Positions 7,700-16,435 of a stretch of 64,000 nt of DNA are shown piece by piece. A program made the translations under genes and the position numbers. Position 1 is the stretch's first letter. Each line of letters starts with the position of its first letter. The DNA is from JAIBBD01 sp041390685 (GTDB taxonomy: Bacteria; Chloroflexota; Dehalococcoidia; UBA2979). The DNA is taken from contig JAWKPL010000001.1 of the NCBI GenBank assembly GCA_041390685.1, positions 372,001 through 436,000 on the forward strand, written 5' to 3'. A model generated the notes under the pieces. That model did no database searches and was not told where the DNA came from. It saw only the letters and a program-made list of their open reading frames with translations.

Positions 7700-8626
7700 T
7701 CAGACCCCGGCTACCCGGCTGGCCGTCAACCCGATCGACATCAGGAGGGCGAACACGAGGTGCAGCCGCGCCGTCGCCTTCAATGCGAGGTTGAGCGAGG
7801 GGCCGTCGACGCGCGACAGCACCGCCTCGGCCGGCGCGACCGCGAGCGGAGCGCTCAGCCACGCCAGGAGCGTCCACCACGGAAAGTCGCCGAAGACCCA
7901 CAGCGCCGTCGCCGCGAGGTACGCGGCCGCCACGATCGCGACGAAGAAGATGCGCGCCCGCTCTCGCCCGAGCACGACCGCGAGCGTCCGCTTACCGGCG
8001 GCGCGGTCCGTATCGATGTCACGGACGTTGTTGACCACCAGGATCGCCGTCACTGTGAAGCCCACCGGGACCGACGCCGCCAGCGCCGAGCCGGTCAGCT
8101 CCTGCGCCTGCACGTAGTACGTCCCGACGACCGCGACGACGCCGAAGAACAGGAACGTGAACAGCTCCCCCAGCGCGCGGTATCCGAACGGCCACGGCCC
8201 CCCCGTGTACGCGACGGCCGCGGCCATCGAAGCGAGTCCGATGCCGATCACCGGCCAGCCCGCCACCCAGGTCAGGTACAACCCCATGACCGTGGCGAAC
8301 AGGAACGCTGCCACCACGCCGCCGGCAACCTGGCGCTCGGAGAGCAGGCCGCGCTGCGTCACGCGCGGCGGTCCGAGGCGGTGCACGGTGTCGGCGCCCC
8401 GGCGGAAGTCCGACAGGTCGTTCGCGAGGTTCGCCCCCGCCTGGATCGCCAGCGCCCCGATCAGCGCTGCGAGCGCCGGACCCGCAGCGAACGCGTGCTC
8501 GCGCACAGCCACCGCCGACCCCACGACCACCGGCGCCACAGCCGCCGTCAGCGTCGGCGGCCGGATCGCGAGAATCCACGTACGCAGCGCTCCCGGCCCC
8601 GCCGGGATCGAGTGCGTCACGCCCAC
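7700..8626 (-). CDS. menA: 1,4-Dihydroxy-2-naphthoate polyprenyltransferase
   Basis: This 308-residue membrane-embedded UbiA-family prenyltransferase attaches the isoprenoid tail to DHNA to give demethylmenaquinone. Both Asp-rich motifs are present: NLANDLSDF and NNVRDIDTDRAAGKRT. About eight to nine hydrophobic helices are visible. The start is GTG at 8626 with GAAGGCAGGTGG upstream inside menH; the two genes overlap by 10 bases, so translation is coupled. Context in the men operon supports MenA over other UbiA enzymes. Confidence 0.94.
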   Translation of the reverse strand: MGVTHSIPAGPGALRTWILAIRPPTLTAAVAPVVVGSAVAVREHAFAAGPALAALIGALAIQAGANLANDLSDFRRGADTVHRLGPPRVTQRGLLSERQVAGGVVAAFLFATVMGLYLTWVAGWPVIGIGLASMAAAVAYTGGPWPFGYRALGELFTFLFFGVVAVVGTYYVQAQELTGSALAASVPVGFTVTAILVVNNVRDIDTDRAAGKRTLAVVLGRERARIFFVAIVAAAYLAATALWVFGDFPWWTLLAWLSAPLAVAPAEAVLSRVDGPSLNLALKATARLHLVFALLMSIGLTASRVAGV

Positions 8627-9486
8627 CTGCCTTCGGTCATCGTGTCCCCCGCACTGGCCGCTGCATCCGCTCCCGGACTCTCATCGACCCGTCTCAGGAA
8701 GCCCAGCACGGCCGCATGCACCACATCCGGCCGTTCGAGGTGCGCGGCGTGCCCGGCATCCTCGATCACCTGCATCGTAGCGTCCGGCAGCGCACGCGCC
8801 ATCTCCTGCCCGATGTCGACGAACTTCGCGTCCAGCGCGCCGGCGACGATTAGCGCGGGCATCGCGAGGTCCCCCAGCCGCTCGTGAAGCGCCGGCTGCG
8901 CACCCGTGCCCATCCCGCGCAGCGAGTTCGCCAGTCCGGCTGGCGCGCACCCAAGGCGGCCCGGGCGCAGCGCCTCCCGCAACTCAGCGGACTGCGTGGC
9001 GAACAGCGGGATCGCCTCCCAGTACCGGACGAACGCGTCGACACCCTCGCGCTCGATGCGCTCGGCCAGAGCCTCGTCCGCCTGCATGCGCGCCTGACGC
9101 TCCTCGGGCGTCGCGAGGCCGGGGCTCCCGCTCTCGAGCACGAGCGCTGACACCGCGTCGGGACGCCGCGCGGCCACCTGAAGCGCGGTCCGTGCCCCCA
9201 TCGAGTAGCCGAACCAGGCGGCCCGTTCGTACCCGGCGAGGCGCACCGCGTGGACCAGGTCATCCACCGCCCGCTCCATGACGTAGCGATCGAGCGACGC
9301 CGGCGCGTCTGACTTCCCGTGGCCCACGATGTCGAGAGCGACCGTCGTGAATTCCGGCTCCAGCGCCGCTGCGGTCGCGCCCCAGCCGGCCGCGGAGCCT
9401 GTGAAGCCGTGCAACAGCACGACCGGCGGCCCCTCTCCGCGTACCTCGACGTTCAGCCACAGCCCGCCAACATCGACGCGCGTCAC
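8617..9486 (-). CDS. menH: SHCHC synthase, alpha/beta hydrolase
   Basis: This 289-residue alpha/beta-hydrolase eliminates pyruvate from SEPHCHC to give SHCHC. The oxyanion motif LLHGFTGS, the nucleophile elbow GYSMGA, DIVGHGKSD, the acid region GALDAKF and the C-terminal His in GHAAHLE are all visible. The GTG start at 9486 overlaps the menD stop as GTGA, fixing the start; the upstream extension of the reading frame belongs to menD sequence in another frame. Many alpha/beta hydrolases share these motifs, so the MenH call rests largely on its place between menD and menA. Confidence 0.9.
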   Translation of the reverse strand: MTRVDVGGLWLNVEVRGEGPPVVLLHGFTGSAAGWGATAAALEPEFTTVALDIVGHGKSDAPASLDRYVMERAVDDLVHAVRLAGYERAAWFGYSMGARTALQVAARRPDAVSALVLESGSPGLATPEERQARMQADEALAERIEREGVDAFVRYWEAIPLFATQSAELREALRPGRLGCAPAGLANSLRGMGTGAQPALHERLGDLAMPALIVAGALDAKFVDIGQEMARALPDATMQVIEDAGHAAHLERPDVVHAAVLGFLRRVDESPGADAAASAGDTMTEGRWA

Positions 9487-11306
9487 GACAGCACGCCCGC
9501 GGCTCGTGAGGCCTCGAGCGAGGCGCGCACTGCCTTCGCGACGTGGGCCCACACCTGACGGTGCAGTACCACGTTCCGCGTACGTTCGGTCCGTAACTCG
9601 AGGACGGTCAGGCCCTTCCGCGCCATTGCGGCCCGGAGTTGCGGCTCCCAGCCACGGCTCGCCTCGATCGATTCGAACCGCCCGCCGTGCATCTCGACCG
9701 CGCCCCGGAACTCGAGGCCGTGCGGCGTGCCGAACCACTCTTCGAACTGATCGGGCGCGGCTTCAGTCTGCGAGAGGAAGTGGAAGATGCCACCGCCGTC
9801 GTTGTTCACGAGCAGGACCGTGAGCGACAGGCCGTGGCGCTTCAGCGCCCACAGTCCGTTGAGGTCATGGAAGAACGACAGGTCGCCGATCGTCAGCACG
9901 ACCGGCCCCGCCCCTGCGGCAGCCGCGCCGGCCGCCGTGGAGACCACGCCGTCGATGCCGGACGCGCCACGCGTCCCCACTACGCGCACGTCGCGCGACA
10001 CGAGCGGAAAGAACGCGTCCATGTCACGCACCGGCATCGAGTTGCCGACCACGAGCGTGGAGCCTGCCGGGAGCGCCGAGGCAAGCTCGACCGGCACGCG
10101 TCCCTCGAACGGCTCGTCGATCGCATCGACGGCCTCGCGCAGCGCAAGCCGCGTCGCACGGTTCGCGCTCATCCAGAGGTCCAGCCAGTCCTGATCCGGC
10201 GGCGGCGCCGCGCCACGCATCGGATCGTCCGCTGCGCCGGTGCCGACCGTCGGCCTCCGCCGCGCCATCGCGGCGCCGAGGTGTGCGCAGAATGCTGCCG
10301 CATCGGCCTGCACGTAGATGGAGCCGCTCGCGTCCGCGTCTCGCCACCCGCCCGCGACGTCCACGATCACCTGGGTCGCGTCGCTCAGGCCGGCCATGTA
10401 CTGCATGAGCGGCTTCGAGGTCGGCATCGCGCCGAAGCGGATCACGACCTCCGGCTGCGCGGCTCGCACGAACTCCGGCACGCGCAGCAGCGCCTCGTAC
10501 GCCTCGACGATGTGTCTCTGCCGGTGCCGTCCGGCGCGCAGGCCGGACAGCGGGTCAGCCAGCACCGGCCACCCCAGCACCCGCGCAAGGTCCGCGATCC
10601 CCTCGGCTGGCAGTCCGTAGGCTTCCGGACCGCAGACGATGACGCCGCGCCCGAGGCAGAGCGGGATCAGGCGAGCCAGCGCGTCCGTCGAGGGCCGCGC
10701 TGCCTCGGGCCGCATGACCGTGAGCTCGTCGCCACCTGGCAGTGGCAACGGCGGCGACGCATCGAGCAAAGGCTCACGAAACGGCACGTTCACGTGCACG
10801 GGGCCGGATGGCGACGCCTCCGCGGCCGCGACGGCCCGCGCCGCGACGGCCGCGGCGTGGCGCAGCAATGCGTCGCTCCGGTCCGCGATCGGCATCGTCG
10901 CGTTCCATTTCACGTGCGTCCCGAACAACCGGCCCTGGTCAATCGTCTGGTTGGCGCCCACGTCGTAGAGCTCGGGCGGTCGGTCCGCCGTCAGCACGAC
11001 CAGCGGCACCCGCGAGAGGTACGCCTCGACGACCGCCGGCATGAAGTTCGCCGCCGCGGTCCCGGACGTGCACACAAGCGCCACCGGTGCACGCAGCTGG
11101 CGCGCCAGTCCGAGCGCGAAGTACCCCGCCGATCGCTCATCGAGGTGCAACCACGAGCGGAACCCTTCGTCGCGCGCGAACGCCAGCGTCAGCGGCGTCG
11201 ACCGCGACCCGGGAGCAATCACGACGTGCTGCACGCCGCTGCGCCGCAACTGCCGAGTGAACACGCGGACGGCCTGTTCAGCCACAGCGGCGGAGGACGC
11301 GGTCAT
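9483..11306 (-). CDS. menD: SEPHCHC synthase
   Basis: This 607-residue thiamine-diphosphate enzyme joins 2-oxoglutarate (after decarboxylation) to isochorismate, the first committed menaquinone step. The N-terminal PYR domain carries VIAPGSRSTPL and LHLDERSAGYFALG, including the catalytic-type Glu, and CTSGTAAANF. The C-terminal PP domain carries GTRGASGIDG, TIGDLSFFHDLNGL and VNNDGGGIF, which bind Mg and diphosphate. Length is slightly above the usual 550-570. The ATG at 11306 lies 7 bases after the menF stop, and its own TGA overlaps menH. Confidence 0.96.
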   Translation of the reverse strand: MTASSAAVAEQAVRVFTRQLRRSGVQHVVIAPGSRSTPLTLAFARDEGFRSWLHLDERSAGYFALGLARQLRAPVALVCTSGTAAANFMPAVVEAYLSRVPLVVLTADRPPELYDVGANQTIDQGRLFGTHVKWNATMPIADRSDALLRHAAAVAARAVAAAEASPSGPVHVNVPFREPLLDASPPLPLPGGDELTVMRPEAARPSTDALARLIPLCLGRGVIVCGPEAYGLPAEGIADLARVLGWPVLADPLSGLRAGRHRQRHIVEAYEALLRVPEFVRAAQPEVVIRFGAMPTSKPLMQYMAGLSDATQVIVDVAGGWRDADASGSIYVQADAAAFCAHLGAAMARRRPTVGTGAADDPMRGAAPPPDQDWLDLWMSANRATRLALREAVDAIDEPFEGRVPVELASALPAGSTLVVGNSMPVRDMDAFFPLVSRDVRVVGTRGASGIDGVVSTAAGAAAAGAGPVVLTIGDLSFFHDLNGLWALKRHGLSLTVLLVNNDGGGIFHFLSQTEAAPDQFEEWFGTPHGLEFRGAVEMHGGRFESIEASRGWEPQLRAAMARKGLTVLELRTERTRNVVLHRQVWAHVAKAVRASLEASRAAGVLS

Positions 11307-11313
11307 CGCCGGC

Positions 11314-12669
11314 TCACCTGCTCGGCGGACTGCCGCCGGCGAGCGCGGCGCTCAAGGGCGCGAACTTCCATTCGATCTCGGCGAGCTCAGCCTCGGGCTC
11401 GGAGTCGCCCATGATGCCCGCCCCCGCGAACAACCACGCCCGCTCCCCACGCACCAGCGCCGAGCGCAGCGCGGCCGCGAACTCGCCTTCGCCTGCGGCG
11501 TCGATCCACCCGACCAGCCCCGCGTACCACCCGCGGTCGAACGTCTCGTGGCTGCGGATGACCTCGATCGCGGTCTCCGTCGGCCAGCCGCACACGGCTG
11601 GCCGCGGATGCAGCCGTCCCACGAGTTCGAGGATGTCGACGCCCGCGAGCGCACGACCGGACACATCCGTCGCCAGGTGCTGGATGTTCGGCAGCCGGAG
11701 CAACTCCGGCTCCTCGGCCGCCTCGAGGTCGCTCGTGACCGGCCGCAGGTCTTCACGCAGCGCGCGTACCACGATCTCGTGCTCCACCCGGTTCTTCTGG
11801 CTGCCCAGCAACTCGCGGCCGAGTCGCTCGTCTGCGGCCTCGTCCTCACCCCGCGGTGCCGACCCGGCGAGCCCCAGCGCTGAGACGACGCCCTGGCGCA
11901 GACTGACCAGCAATTCGGGCGTCGCGCCCAGGAACGTCCCGCCCGCGGTGCTCATCGTGAACAGGTGACAGTGCGGGTAGCCTTCGCGCAGCCGCCCCAG
12001 CGCGGCCCCGATGTCCAGCGGCCCGCTCGACGCGATCTCGCGGCTGGATGCCAGGACCACTTTCTCGTACTGGCCGTCCCGGATGCCGGCCGCCACCTCC
12101 GCCACGCTCTTGAGCCATGCCTCGCGGTCGATCTCGAGTGCCACACGCACGTCCGCTGGACAGCGCGCGCTCGCCCCGGCCGCTGCCTGCAGCAGCGCGC
12201 GCACCTCAGCCCCACCCACGCCCGGAGCGACCACCACGCCCGTGACGCCCCCGTCCCGCACGAAGAGCAGGCGAGGCAGGACCAGCGACCCGGGCGCGAA
12301 CCCGCTCCAGGGCCCCCCGGGCGCCCCTCGCATGTCGAAGGCGAACCCGCCCAACAGGCGAGGCCGTAGCGCGGCTCCCGCCAGGTCGTCGCCGCCGCGC
12401 AGCAGCGCCGCGGCCCGTTCGCGCAGTTCCTGTGGACGCTCGCCAGGGCGAGCATCCACGCGTCCGGCCTCCCCCACGGCCACCAGTGACAGCCCGCGGT
12501 CAGGCCGCTCGTACGAGGCGACCACATGGTTCGCATCGAGGTCGCCGAGAAGGTCCGCAGGTTCGAACGACGGTGGCAGACGCACACCGATGAAACGGCC
12601 GTTGCCGGACCGCGCACGGGCCTCGGCTATCTGCGCCGCGACTTCCGGAAGTGCCGGTACCGTTACCAC
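11314..12669 (-). CDS. menF: Isochorismate synthase
   Basis: This 451-residue chorismate-utilising enzyme opens the pathway by converting chorismate to isochorismate. The conserved C-terminal domain shows EKVVLASSREI, the TFLGATPELLVS block, GSAPRG, the long H-E-I segment KNRVEHEIVV, HLATDV, PRPAVCGWPTE and the E-rich GAGIMGDSEPEAE Mg site. The GTG at 12669 is chosen as start (AGAGG about 13 bases upstream); longer starts add sequence without similarity. It is the first gene of the men operon. EntC-type enzymes are close relatives, but the neighbours make menaquinone the purpose. Confidence 0.93.
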   Translation of the reverse strand: MVTVPALPEVAAQIAEARARSGNGRFIGVRLPPSFEPADLLGDLDANHVVASYERPDRGLSLVAVGEAGRVDARPGERPQELRERAAALLRGGDDLAGAALRPRLLGGFAFDMRGAPGGPWSGFAPGSLVLPRLLFVRDGGVTGVVVAPGVGGAEVRALLQAAAGASARCPADVRVALEIDREAWLKSVAEVAAGIRDGQYEKVVLASSREIASSGPLDIGAALGRLREGYPHCHLFTMSTAGGTFLGATPELLVSLRQGVVSALGLAGSAPRGEDEAADERLGRELLGSQKNRVEHEIVVRALREDLRPVTSDLEAAEEPELLRLPNIQHLATDVSGRALAGVDILELVGRLHPRPAVCGWPTETAIEVIRSHETFDRGWYAGLVGWIDAAGEGEFAAALRSALVRGERAWLFAGAGIMGDSEPEAELAEIEWKFAPLSAALAGGSPPSR

Positions 12670-12767
12670 CGAGTCACTCGGACCTCTGGGACGCTGCCAG
12701 ACACACCGAAATCGCGCGATGCATGCGCTCTCCTGGTGGCGCGGCAGCCGGTTGGACAGGTCCTCTA

Positions 12768-12796
12768 AGTATAGAGCCCGCGCCCGGACACGTTGT
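12768..12796 (-). promoter_or_regulatory. Possible men operon promoter
   Basis: A good -10 (TATACT, 12773-12768 on the minus strand) lies 99 bases upstream of menF. The sequence 17 bases further upstream (ACAACG) is a poor -35, so the assignment is tentative. Confidence 0.3.
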
Positions 12797-12808
12797 AGTC
12801 CGTCGCCC

Positions 12809-13318
12809 CTAACGACGGCGACGGCCGGCCCCCACCCCAAGCGCCTCGTGCAGCCGCCGTAGCTGCCAGGCAGCCTCGAGGTCACGCTCGTTGACCTCGT
12901 GCAGGTACTGCAGGAGCGTGACGCGGCCCCGGTACGGATGCTCGCCCGCCCGCTCCCACGCATCACTCCACTCCAGCGTCCACAGGAGCGATTCCCGCTC
13001 GGACACGAACTCCCACACGAGCTCGTCAATCGAGGCGTCCCGGAAGTCGCGCTCCCCCGGCGCGAGGTGGGCGCGACGCTCCTCGATGGGCGCGCCATCC
13101 CGCCGTACGATCGCCTCCACCGCACGCAGGTCCTCCCGCTCACTCTCGAGGAGGAAGCCCGCGACTTCCTTCGCGCACCAGTCGCGCTCGGACGGCCGCC
13201 ACCGCAGCTCCTGCTCGTCCATGCTGGTGAGCAGTTCGTGGATCTCGTGCGGCACCTCGCGGAGCGCCTTCGTCAGCCAGCGCGCGTTCGACCCGTACTG
13301 CCGCGTCACGTAAGCCAT
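12809..13318 (-). CDS. DinB/YfiT-like protein with altered metal site
   Basis: This 169-residue helical-bundle protein of the DinB type has a WRPSERDWCAKEVAGFLLESE segment corresponding to the usual W-S-x-x-E-x-x-x-H-L-x-x-x-E, and a C-terminal LHEVNERDLEAA helix corresponding to H-x-x-x-H. The first His is replaced (GFLLESE) and the last His-x3-His reads H-E-V-N-E, so the usual three-His metal site is incomplete. Active DinB/YfiT proteins are metal-dependent transferases; this one may be inactive or use different ligands. It is divergent from the membrane protein gene at 13433. Confidence 0.7.
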   Translation of the reverse strand: MAYVTRQYGSNARWLTKALREVPHEIHELLTSMDEQELRWRPSERDWCAKEVAGFLLESEREDLRAVEAIVRRDGAPIEERRAHLAPGERDFRDASIDELVWEFVSERESLLWTLEWSDAWERAGEHPYRGRVTLLQYLHEVNERDLEAAWQLRRLHEALGVGAGRRRR

Positions 13319-13393
13319 CCGTCGGATCCTCGTCGGCGCGACTCGAGCGTGTCAACGCGGAACTGGCCGCGTCGTCACGGCCCGCCGTACGCG

Positions 13394-13423
13394 TTGACCC
13401 CCGCGGACGACCTCCCCTACGAT
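13394..13423 (+). promoter_or_regulatory. Predicted promoter giving a leaderless mRNA
   Basis: TTGACC (13394-13399) and TACGAT (13418-13423) are separated by 18 bases. The GTG start of the next gene is at 13433, only 10 bases past the -10, so transcription should begin at or within a few bases of the start codon. Confidence 0.65.
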
Positions 13424-13432
13424 CCGGCTCGC

Positions 13433-14266
13433 GTGAGCGCTGATTCCCTCCCCTACACCCTCCTGATACTGCTCGTCGAACTCGCCGTCGGGTCGCTCGT
13501 CGTGACCGTCCTCTTCGACAAACGCCGCATGGTTACCCGCGGTTATGTCCAGATGGGCGCGATGGTCGTCGTTCCCACGGCCCTCCTCGCGCTCCTCGTC
13601 GCGTTCGGTGTCCACGTCCGAAGCGAGATCGATGGCTATTTCTTCGCCACGGGGTGGTTCACCCCCTTCCGCTGGACGCTCGCCGCGTTCCTCGTGGTGG
13701 CGGCCGCCTACATGGTCGCCGCGTTCGCCGGCCGCCGAGACGTCGGCCTGGTCCTCGGAGCGGCCGGCATCGCCGTCGGCGTCGCCGTGCTCGTCCTGCT
13801 GGCCGGCCTCGTCGCGCCGCCCGCATGGTCCTACGCGGGGGTGTTCACGAGCATGGTTGCGGCAGCGCTTGCCCTCGGCGGATCGCTGATGGCCATGTCG
13901 TGGGGTCACTGGTATCTGACGAACTCGGGCCTGCCGAAAGAGCCGCTCGAGCAGATGTCACTGCTCGTCGTCGTGGTCGTCGGGATCCAGTTGCTGCTCG
14001 TGGTGGTTGGCGTGGTCGCCCCGGTCCGCGAGGAACCGCTGACGGAGTCCGCGTTCGGCGTCTCCCTCGGCGCCAACCCCGCCTTCTGGCTGCGGGTCGC
14101 CGTCGGCATCCTGTTCCCCCTCGTGCTCGCCTACCTCGCGTGGAAGGCCGCCGCCATTCGGGGCATGATGTCCGCCACTGGACTCCTCTACATCGCGACC
14201 GGCGCCGTCCTCGCCGGTGAAGTCCTCGCCCGCGGCCTCCTCTTTGCCACCGGAAACACGGTCTGA
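13433..14266 (+). CDS. Polytopic membrane protein of unknown function
   Basis: This 277-residue protein is almost entirely hydrophobic, with about nine predicted transmembrane segments. A conserved-looking polar stretch, SWGHWYLTNSGLPKEPLEQM, lies between helices near residue 160 and could hold a heme or quinone ligand His. I do not recognise the family. GTG at 13433 is the start because it follows directly on a good promoter; there is no Shine-Dalgarno, which fits leaderless translation. It lies upstream of the ECF sigma/anti-sigma pair but is separated from it by 74 bases. Confidence 0.75.
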   Translation: MSADSLPYTLLILLVELAVGSLVVTVLFDKRRMVTRGYVQMGAMVVVPTALLALLVAFGVHVRSEIDGYFFATGWFTPFRWTLAAFLVVAAAYMVAAFAGRRDVGLVLGAAGIAVGVAVLVLLAGLVAPPAWSYAGVFTSMVAAALALGGSLMAMSWGHWYLTNSGLPKEPLEQMSLLVVVVVGIQLLLVVVGVVAPVREEPLTESAFGVSLGANPAFWLRVAVGILFPLVLAYLAWKAAAIRGMMSATGLLYIATGAVLAGEVLARGLLFATGNTV

Positions 14267-14340
14267 GGACGCCCCGGGCACCGCTGGCCATCACGTGGGT
14301 CGTAGAATAGAATCACCGCTTCCACACGGCGCCTGAGGGA

Positions 14341-14994
14341 TTGGGGGGCTTTCCCTTGGTCGACCCTGGACCTCTGCCAATCCGTGGACGGTTCCCGCAC
14401 GTATCACGTGTAGAGCGGCTCGAAGCCACCGACGACGCGTTGGTCGCCAGCCTCACCGCAGGCGACATCTCCGCCCTCGAAGTGCTGTACGACCGCTACT
14501 CGACACTCGTGTACTCGGTGAGCCTGCGCGTCCTCTACGATCGCCAGCTCGCCGAGGACGTGACGCAGGAGGTGTTTCTTCGTCTCTGGCGGCGGCCTCA
14601 ATCCTTCGACCCGAGCCGCGGCAGACTACTCAGCTGGCTGATGTCCGTGACGCGCAACCGCGCGATCGACGAACGCCGCAAGCTGGCGCGCCGCATTCGC
14701 ACCGAGGACACGGCCGACGACCCGCTGCCAGACCGGACCGACACCGACGGCCGGGACGATCCGCAGCTCGCGCTCGCCCTGTCCGAACTGCGCTGGAAGG
14801 TGCGCGCCGCCATGCAGAGCCTCCCACCGGCTCAGCGACAGGTCATCGAACTCGCCTACTTCAGCGGCCTCACACAGGTCGAGATCGCGGAGCGCACCGG
14901 CCTCCCACTCGGCACCGTGAAGACCCGCGTCCGCCTCGCGATGAACAAACTGCGAGGCGAGTTGAATGACTTCAAACAGGAGCCCGCACGATGA
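14341..14994 (+). CDS. ECF-type RNA polymerase sigma factor
   Basis: This 217-residue sigma-70 family ECF factor has region 2 (YDRYSTLVYSVSLRVL, AEDVTQEVFLRLW), RLLSWLMSVTRNRAIDE, and region 4 (LPPAQRQVIELAYFSGLTQVEIAERTGLPLGT). It directs RNA polymerase to a specific promoter set. TTG at 14341 is given as start; TTG 14356 has a better-spaced G-rich ribosome site and may be the true one. A TAGAAT hexamer at 14303-14308 may be part of its promoter. The stop overlaps the anti-sigma gene as ATGA, the standard sigma/anti-sigma coupling. It is most like SigK-type factors paired with RskA. Confidence 0.93.
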   Translation: MGGFPLVDPGPLPIRGRFPHVSRVERLEATDDALVASLTAGDISALEVLYDRYSTLVYSVSLRVLYDRQLAEDVTQEVFLRLWRRPQSFDPSRGRLLSWLMSVTRNRAIDERRKLARRIRTEDTADDPLPDRTDTDGRDDPQLALALSELRWKVRAAMQSLPPAQRQVIELAYFSGLTQVEIAERTGLPLGTVKTRVRLAMNKLRGELNDFKQEPAR

Positions 14995-15839
14995 CGCCCG
15001 AGGAGCGCGAGGAGCTACTGGCGGCCTACGCCCTCGGGACGCTGAGCGCCCCGGACGCCGCCGCCGTCGAGCAGCTGGTTCGCACCGACAGCGCCGCTGC
15101 CGCCGACCTCGAGGCGTACTACGAGATGGTCGACCTGATCGCCGTCAGCGCCCCGCTCCGGCGCGCCGACCCCTCGCTCCGAGAGCGCGTCCTCCGTGCT
15201 GCCCGCCGCGCCAGCCTCGCCGGCCCCGAGCGCGGCGGCTGGCTGCGCTCGTGGAGACCATTCGCCGCCACGGCAGCGGCCGTCGCGGCCGGCCTGGTGC
15301 TCATGTGGGGTATCAACCTCCAGCGCGCCATCGACCGCCAGGCGGACAACAACGCCACGCTCGCGGCGGTCGTCGAAGCCAGCGCGAAGCAGATCCAGCA
15401 GCTCGCCTCGGCAGGCGTCTCCATGCAGGCCTCCGAGGACCTGCGCCAGCAACTCCAGACGGCGGTCGCCGACCAGGAGGTTGTGATCGCCATCAACGCC
15501 GACCCTCGCGCCGAGATGTCCGACCTCGAAGCCACGTCCGCCGGACACGGCGCCAGCGCGCGCTTCCTCTGGAGCGCCGCCGCCGGCGCCGGAGTCCTCC
15601 TCGCTCGAACGCTCCCCGACCTGCCGCTCGACAGCGTCTACCAGGTCTGGGTTGACGACGGTGAGTCGCTCGTATCCGCCGGCACGTTCCTCCCCGACGA
15701 GCGCGGCGCCGCCCAGACGGTGGTGCGTCCCGCGACCAACATCGGACCGCCGCTCCGCGTGTCCGTCTCCGTCGTCCCTGCAGGCGGAGCGACGACCATC
15801 GGCCCCCTCGTCGTCCTGAGCGGCGCCGTCAGCCGTTAG
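14991..15839 (+). CDS. RskA-type membrane anti-sigma factor
   Basis: This 282-residue protein has an N-terminal cytoplasmic anti-sigma segment (EELLAAYALGTLSAPDAAAVEQL, without a zinc HxxxCxxC), one transmembrane helix near residues 88-108, and a helical linker. The extracytoplasmic RskA domain follows (VYQVWVDDGESLVSAGTFLPDE...VSVVPAGGATT). It should hold the adjacent sigma factor at the membrane until proteolysis releases it. ATG 14991 overlaps the sigma stop. Length is a little longer than mycobacterial RskA because of the Gln-rich coiled linker (residues 110-160). Confidence 0.92.
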   Translation: MTPEEREELLAAYALGTLSAPDAAAVEQLVRTDSAAAADLEAYYEMVDLIAVSAPLRRADPSLRERVLRAARRASLAGPERGGWLRSWRPFAATAAAVAAGLVLMWGINLQRAIDRQADNNATLAAVVEASAKQIQQLASAGVSMQASEDLRQQLQTAVADQEVVIAINADPRAEMSDLEATSAGHGASARFLWSAAAGAGVLLARTLPDLPLDSVYQVWVDDGESLVSAGTFLPDERGAAQTVVRPATNIGPPLRVSVSVVPAGGATTIGPLVVLSGAVSR

Positions 15840-15959
15840 GCGCGTCTTCGAGGCCAGGAGTTCGTCCCGCTGTCGAACCCACGCCCGTGCCCTTCCGTCA
15901 TCCCCACTGCGGCTGAGGGCGATACTGGCAGTGCGCCCCGCCTACCGAAGGAGCATGCC

Positions 15960-16361
15960 ATGACGCCCGTCGAACATCTGAACCCCCAAGGAATGCATCG
16001 CAACCCCGCCTTCAGCCAGGGCGTCGCCGTCTCAGGGCCGCACCGCACCGTCTACATCGGTGGTCAGAACGCAGTCGACGCGGCGGGCAACATCGTCGGC
16101 GACGACATCGAGACGCAGACGCGCCAGGTGTTCGTGAACCTCAAGCTGGCGCTCGCTGCCGCGGGCGCGGACCTGGGGCACATCGTGAAATGGAACGTCT
16201 ATATCCTCGCGGGCCAGCCGCTCGCCCCGGGATTCGCCGTCGCCCGGGAAGAGTGGGGCACGAGGCCGAATCCGCCCGCGATCACCGGCCTGTTCGTGGC
16301 CGCCCTCGCCCACCCAGCCTTCCTCGTCGAGATGGACGCCATCGCCGTCGTCCCCGAGTAG
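15960..16361 (+). CDS. Rid family protein (YjgF/YER057c/UK114)
   Basis: This 133-residue trimer-forming Rid-fold protein shows VYIGGQNAVDAAGNIVG, QTRQVFVNLKLALAAAGA and VKWNVYI, and ends FLVEMDAIAVV. True RidA imine deaminases have an Arg in the segment before the last strand; here it reads NPPAITGLFVAAL, so that Arg appears to be missing. The protein may belong to a Rid subgroup with another activity. The start ATG has AAGGAG upstream. The gene ends before a strong hairpin terminator. Confidence 0.85.
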   Translation: MTPVEHLNPQGMHRNPAFSQGVAVSGPHRTVYIGGQNAVDAAGNIVGDDIETQTRQVFVNLKLALAAAGADLGHIVKWNVYILAGQPLAPGFAVAREEWGTRPNPPAITGLFVAALAHPAFLVEMDAIAVVPE

Positions 16362-16386
16362 ACTGAGACGCGTCGTGAGACAGGCG

Positions 16387-16414
16387 AACGGGCCGCCCGA
16401 GAGGGCGGCCCGTT
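16387..16414. terminator. Intrinsic terminator between convergent genes
   Basis: A 12-bp stem (aacgggccgccc / gggcggcccgtt) with a GAGA loop lies between the Rid gene and the acyl-CoA dehydrogenase gene, 25 and 21 bases from their stops. Confidence 0.85.
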
Positions 16415-16435
16415 GCGTTGGACTTGCGGGCGGGA

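Noticed and set aside
9639..11414. 591-codon plus-strand frame over menD
   Set aside because: menD is complete with all ThDP motifs; the antisense frame has shadow composition.
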